The notes under the pieces were generated by a model. The model was not told where the DNA came from. It saw nothing but the letters and a program-made list of their open reading frames with translations, and did not search any database. Made by a program: the position numbers and the translations under genes. A DNA stretch of 64,000 nt from DYRB01 sp963845265 (GTDB lineage: Bacteria; Pseudomonadota; Gammaproteobacteria; Chromatiales; Chromatiaceae): NCBI GenBank assembly GCA_963845265.1, contig CAWJRN010000019.1, positions 11,936-75,935 of the forward strand, given 5' to 3'. Shown here piece after piece: positions 63,640 through 64,000 of the stretch; position 1 is the first letter of the stretch; each line of letters begins with the position of its first letter.

Positions 63640-64000
63640 TGGAGCCGATGCACCCCTCAAGCGCGTCAGCCTGAAACCTCGCGGACCAAACTCCGTGGCC
63701 CATGCCAAGCCCCATGCAGCCTCCGAGATCGGCACACTATTGGCGAGTGACTACTGAATCAGGGCCGCCCACTCTCCAGCATCGACTTGCCGCAACGCTG
63801 CCTCGGGCACGTGATGCTCAAACTTCTGGTGGTTAAGCGATCACGAGCCGCGCCAGCTTGGAAGATTTAGGTTTCATCAGGCGTTCGCCCGTGCCCGCTC
63901 TTCAAGCCATGTGTCGGTCAGCGCGCGGTCTAACCGTCAGCGCCGCAGGTGCCTGGCTCGGGCGCGACCGCTATTGGCGCCTCTGCGGACCGATGAGTCC
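63640..64000. other. Window end, no supported gene
   Basis: 361 bp. On the minus strand a short stretch ending at 63751 reads KFEHHVPEAALRQVDAGEWAAL, which looks like the C terminus of a decayed gene, but an in-frame stop lies close upstream. Nothing else is supported. Confidence 0.35.

Noticed and set aside
63751..63830. C-terminal end of a gene at the right edge
   Set aside because: Readable peptide KFEHHVPEAALRQVDAGEW is preceded by an in-frame TGA within about ten codons and no family was recognised.

Overview
This is a high-GC chromosomal stretch from a gammaproteobacterium, most likely a sulfur-oxidising purple sulfur bacterium of the Chromatiaceae or a close relative. That placement is inferred from dissimilatory APS reductase (aprBA), a type I-like sulfide:quinone oxidoreductase, a TauE/SafE exporter, a tri-haem cytochrome c and the gammaproteobacterial rpsU-yqeY-dnaG-rpoD block. 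No photosynthesis gene lies in the window, so phototrophy is not shown here.

Layout. 0-5.5 kb: an mqsRA toxin-antitoxin pair (antitoxin cut by the window edge) with its palindromic operator, a PIF1-type helicase with RecQ-like C-terminal domains, and thiC behind a TPP riboswitch. 5.6-9.6 kb: a DUF1269 protein, then a response regulator / histidine kinase / lipoprotein peptidase operon. 9.8-17.2 kb: gshA, prc, sqr, and a gcvR-def-ykgJ operon. 17.3-20.5 kb: an ATP-grasp CoA ligase pair that looks like malate thiokinase (mtkAB) beside a malyl-CoA lyase-like gene; together they would split malate into glyoxylate and acetyl-CoA. 20.9-30.5 kb: a DUF2189 membrane protein, purL, and a second two-component system followed by a tri-haem cytochrome c. 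30.6-35.1 kb: a decayed serine hydrolase, rsmE whose 3' end has been split by a ~0.54 kb insertion, bioA, DUF423 and a thioredoxin/HEAT protein. 35.3-39.4 kb: aprBA with a good promoter and a strong terminator, then a second YkgJ-type protein. 39.8-44.8 kb: rpsU-yqeY-dnaG-rpoD and tRNA-Ile2(CAU).

44.8-51.9 kb is an accessory island next to the tRNA. It holds two IS91-family remnants sharing a 15-bp terminal sequence, a RAYT transposase tail, a coiled-coil/SPOR-like membrane protein, an integron-like cassette carrying a uracil-DNA glycosylase behind a recognisable attC hairpin, an IPTL-CTERM gene whose 5' end was cut off by an IS91 element, an array of eight CTATGTGAAG motifs, and a glutamate synthase fragment. 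52.1-60.1 kb: a MacAB-like tripartite exporter and a 1627-residue DUF4062 / STAND NTPase / transmembrane / WD40 protein, the best candidate in the window for a conflict (defence-like) system. 60.3-63.6 kb: a TauE/SafE permease divergent from a Spy/CpxP-like protein and a third two-component system.

All assignments come from reading motifs and from memory of protein families; no searches were run.
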